Shown: piece after piece, positions 62,041 through 64,000 of the stretch
How positions within the stretch are numbered: the stretch's first letter is position 1
How the letters are laid out: each line of letters opens with the position of its first letter
Source of the DNA: Clostridia bacterium
Lineage (GTDB): Bacteria; Bacillota; Clostridia; Christensenellales; Aristaeellaceae
Length of the DNA stretch: 64,000 nt
Assembly: GCA_017936375.1 (NCBI GenBank)
Contig: JAGBFR010000037.1
Span: 1-64,000 of the forward strand
Reading direction: 5' to 3'
Made by a program: the position numbers and the translations under genes
Notes under the pieces: model-generated
Seen by the model: the letters and a program-made list of their open reading frames with translations, nothing else
Told to the model about the DNA's origin: nothing
Database searches by the model: none

Positions 62041-62961
62041 ATGGAAGCGAAAAAGCCCGCTGTCAAAGCAAAGGTCAAGCCGATTTCCGCCAGCGACAAG
62101 GCGTTTGACATTATCAACTACGCTCTGCTGGTGCTCGTCCTCTTCATCACCGCGTATCCGCTGTACTACGTGCTGATCGCCTCGGTCTCCGACCCGTTCA
62201 AGGTCTACGCCGGCCAGACGATGATCCATCCCGTCGGCTTCTCCTGGGGCGGCTATGAGCGCATCTTCCAGGATCCCATGATCACAAGGGGCTACCTCAA
62301 CAGCATCCTCTATACGGCGCTCGGCTCCTTCATCAGCGTTGTGCTGACCTGCGTCAGCGGCTACGCTCTCTCCAAGAAGACGCTGCCCGGCAGGAGATGG
62401 ATCATGCTCTTCCTGCTGTTCACCATGTACTTCAACGGCGGCCTGATCCCGACCTACCTGACCGTTCGCGATGTGGGCATGTTCAACACCATCTGGGCGC
62501 TGATCATCCCCAATGCGATCTCCGTCTACAACCTGATCATCGCCCGCACCTTCTTTGAATCCAACATTCCGGAGAGCCTCACCGAGGCGGCCTCCATCGA
62601 CGGCTCCAGCAACATCGGCACGATGATCCGCATCGTCATGCCGCTGTCCACCCCGATCATCGCGGTTATGGTCGTCTTCTACGCCGTCGGCCTGTGGAAT
62701 AACTGGTTCGACGCCCTCATCTACACCACCAAGAGCGACATGGCGCCCCTGCAGCTGGTGCTGCGCTCCATCCTCATCAAGAGCCAGGCCTCTTCCGACA
62801 TGATGATGGGCATGGACGCCAACTACGCCGAGAAGCAGAAGGTCACCGAGATGATCAAGTTCGCTTCCATCGTCGTCGCTTCCGTCCCGATGCTGATCAT
62901 CTACCCCTTCGTGCAGAAGTACTTCTCCAAGGGCATCATGATCGGCGCCGTCAAGGGCTAA
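62041..62961 (+). CDS. ABC importer permease, YtcP/LplC type
   Basis: 306 aa, six helices, LVLFITAYPLYYVLIASVSDP and EAA loop LTEAASIDGSSNIGTMIRIV. The start at 62041 has AAAGGAGG. Pairs with the upstream permease. Confidence 0.93.
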   Translation: MEAKKPAVKAKVKPISASDKAFDIINYALLVLVLFITAYPLYYVLIASVSDPFKVYAGQTMIHPVGFSWGGYERIFQDPMITRGYLNSILYTALGSFISVVLTCVSGYALSKKTLPGRRWIMLFLLFTMYFNGGLIPTYLTVRDVGMFNTIWALIIPNAISVYNLIIARTFFESNIPESLTEAASIDGSSNIGTMIRIVMPLSTPIIAVMVVFYAVGLWNNWFDALIYTTKSDMAPLQLVLRSILIKSQASSDMMMGMDANYAEKQKVTEMIKFASIVVASVPMLIIYPFVQKYFSKGIMIGAVKG

Positions 62962-62990
62962 TCCCCTCCCTCTCCGTATTCGCTTCCTGT

Positions 62991-63016
62991 CCGGCGTGAA
63001 AAGGCCGTCACGCCGG
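62991..63016 (+). promoter_or_regulatory. Intergenic hairpin before the binding-protein gene
   Basis: A perfect 9-bp stem (62991-62999 with 63008-63016) without a T-run. Such hairpins often stabilise or process mRNA so that the binding protein is made in excess over the permeases. Confidence 0.55.
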
Positions 63017-63106
63017 GCGGGATAGAATAAAAACGTTCCCCATTGTTTCCTGCGCAACTGACCGGACAGGAATTCCGGTTAGAAAATAAAAAGGAGGCAC
63101 CAAGGT

Positions 63107-64000
63107 ATGAAGAAGCTTATCAGCCTGATCCTCGCGCTGTGCATGCTGATGTCCATGACGACGTTCGGCGCTGCCCTCGCTGAGGAAGTCCCCACCTTCC
63201 ACATCTTTGCTGGCATCACCAGCATGTCCCCGCCCAATGAGACCAAGCCGCTCGTCAAGCAGCTCAACGAGGCTGCCGGCATCAACGTCACCTGGGAGAA
63301 CGTCACCGGCGACATGATGACCGAGCGCAAGAACCTGATCTTCGCCGCGGCTGAGGATCTGCCGGATGCGTTCATGAACGCCGGCCTGACCGACTATGAA
63401 CTCATGAACTACGGCGACCAGGGCATGCTCATCGCTCTGGAAGACTACATCACCCCGGAAATCATGCCGAACCTGTGCAAGGTTCTTGAGACCCGCCCGA
63501 ACATGCTGGCTCAGGTCACCATGCCCGACGGCCACATCTACTCCCTCCCGTCCGGCGGCGAAATGGGCTTCACCGGTGATGACGGCAACGTCTACCTCAT
63601 CGGCGTCAACCCGCAGTTCGGCGTCATCAACGTGGACTGGCTGAACAAGCTGGGCCTGCAGATGCCGACCACCATGGATGAGTTCCATGACGTGCTCGTC
63701 GCCTTCAAGACTCAGGACCCGAACGGCAACGGCGTTGCTGACGAGATCCCGCTGTCCTTCATGTTCGAGAACTGGACCGCCGGCATGGGCGCTCTGTTCG
63801 CGGGCTTCGGCTTCACCGATTTCAACGACGTGAACGGCCTCGGCGCGCACCGCGGCGTTGTGGACGGCAAGGTCGTCTACAAGGCGGTTTCCGAGCAGTA
63901 CAAGGAAGCCATCGCTTACATCGCCAACTGGTATGCGGAAGGCCTGATCGACATCGAAGTCTTCTCTCAGGATTCTGCGAAGTACATCTCCAAGGGCAAG
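63107..64000 (+). CDS. Extracellular solute-binding protein of the ABC importer (3' end outside the window)
   Basis: Begins with AAGGAGG and MKKLISLILALCMLMSMTTF, a type I signal ending ALA-EE, without a lipobox cysteine. Then the LplA-like pattern KPLVKQLNEAAGINVTWENV, FAAAEDLPDAFMNAG, VDWLNKLGLQMPTTMDEFHD and DPNGNGVADEIPL. 298 codons are seen; relatives are about 500-560 aa. Confidence 0.93.
   Translation, partial: MKKLISLILALCMLMSMTTFGAALAEEVPTFHIFAGITSMSPPNETKPLVKQLNEAAGINVTWENVTGDMMTERKNLIFAAAEDLPDAFMNAGLTDYELMNYGDQGMLIALEDYITPEIMPNLCKVLETRPNMLAQVTMPDGHIYSLPSGGEMGFTGDDGNVYLIGVNPQFGVINVDWLNKLGLQMPTTMDEFHDVLVAFKTQDPNGNGVADEIPLSFMFENWTAGMGALFAGFGFTDFNDVNGLGAHRGVVDGKVVYKAVSEQYKEAIAYIANWYAEGLIDIEVFSQDSAKYISKGK

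Overview
The window looks like a chromosome segment of an anaerobic, GC-rich Clostridia-type Firmicute, probably gut-associated. The signs are a T-box leader on leuS, LytTR/GHKL regulators, ECF sigma factors, an LCP protein with CpsC/CpsD, an RsiV-like anti-sigma factor and an Lpl-type sugar ABC importer. No species is named because nothing here fixes one.

Layout. (1) 1-8.25 kb, core-like: a probable IS200/IS605 end, a LytTR/GHKL two-component pair, a Tat-exported flavoprotein reductase, a coiled-coil protein, leuS with its promoter and T-box, then tRNA-Thr(GGT). (2) 8.26-11.39 kb: a segment bounded by a perfect 46-bp repeat of the 3' half of tRNA-Thr. It carries a sigV/rsiV-like pair and the fossil of a conjugative element (parA joined to the tail of hsdR). 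(3) 11.4-17.1 kb: mobile-element genes, namely a tyrosine integrase beside the second att copy, a MazF/PemK-like toxin with no normal start codon, a P-loop helicase-like protein, a recombinase-like protein behind a near-consensus promoter, and tandem repeats leading into a highly structured non-coding region. (4) 17.1-23.7 kb: an HD hydrolase, an arylsulfotransferase, an ECF sigma factor, five small proteins (four with double-glycine leaders and Cys/His zinc-ribbon-like tails), an alkylsulfatase-like metallo-beta-lactamase and a VanZ protein. (5) 23.8-51.4 kb: one long leftward capsule/exopolysaccharide locus (LCP, CpsC, CpsD, priming transferase, glycosyltransferases, Wzx, EpsG/Wzy, CapE/F/G for UDP-L-FucNAc, a UDP-hexuronate branch). 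Embedded at 41.4-47.6 kb is a RiPP module: two tiny precursor peptides, each beside its own radical SAM/SPASM enzyme, an HprK-PqqD fusion, an S26-type peptidase and an ABC exporter. Two paralogous NTP_transf_5 proteins lie further downstream. (6) 51.4-53.7 kb: a divergent LytTR/GHKL pair, with a 20-bp tandem repeat just upstream of the capsule promoter. (7) 53.8 kb: a third, decayed copy of the tRNA-Thr att sequence. (8) 53.9-64 kb: a glycan-use locus (beta-mannosidase, GH172, PfkB kinase, class II aldolase) divergent from a GntR regulator and an oligosaccharide ABC importer cut by the window end.

The most unusual parts are the RiPP module inside the capsule operon, the zinc-ribbon double-glycine peptide family next to sulfate-ester enzymes, the structured RNA candidate at 16.6-17.07 kb, and the three nested tRNA-Thr att copies. 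Base composition is visibly mosaic: the glycosyltransferase block (about 33-41 kb), the NTP_transf_5 pair and the RiPP core (about 44-47 kb) are much more AT-rich than the genes around them.
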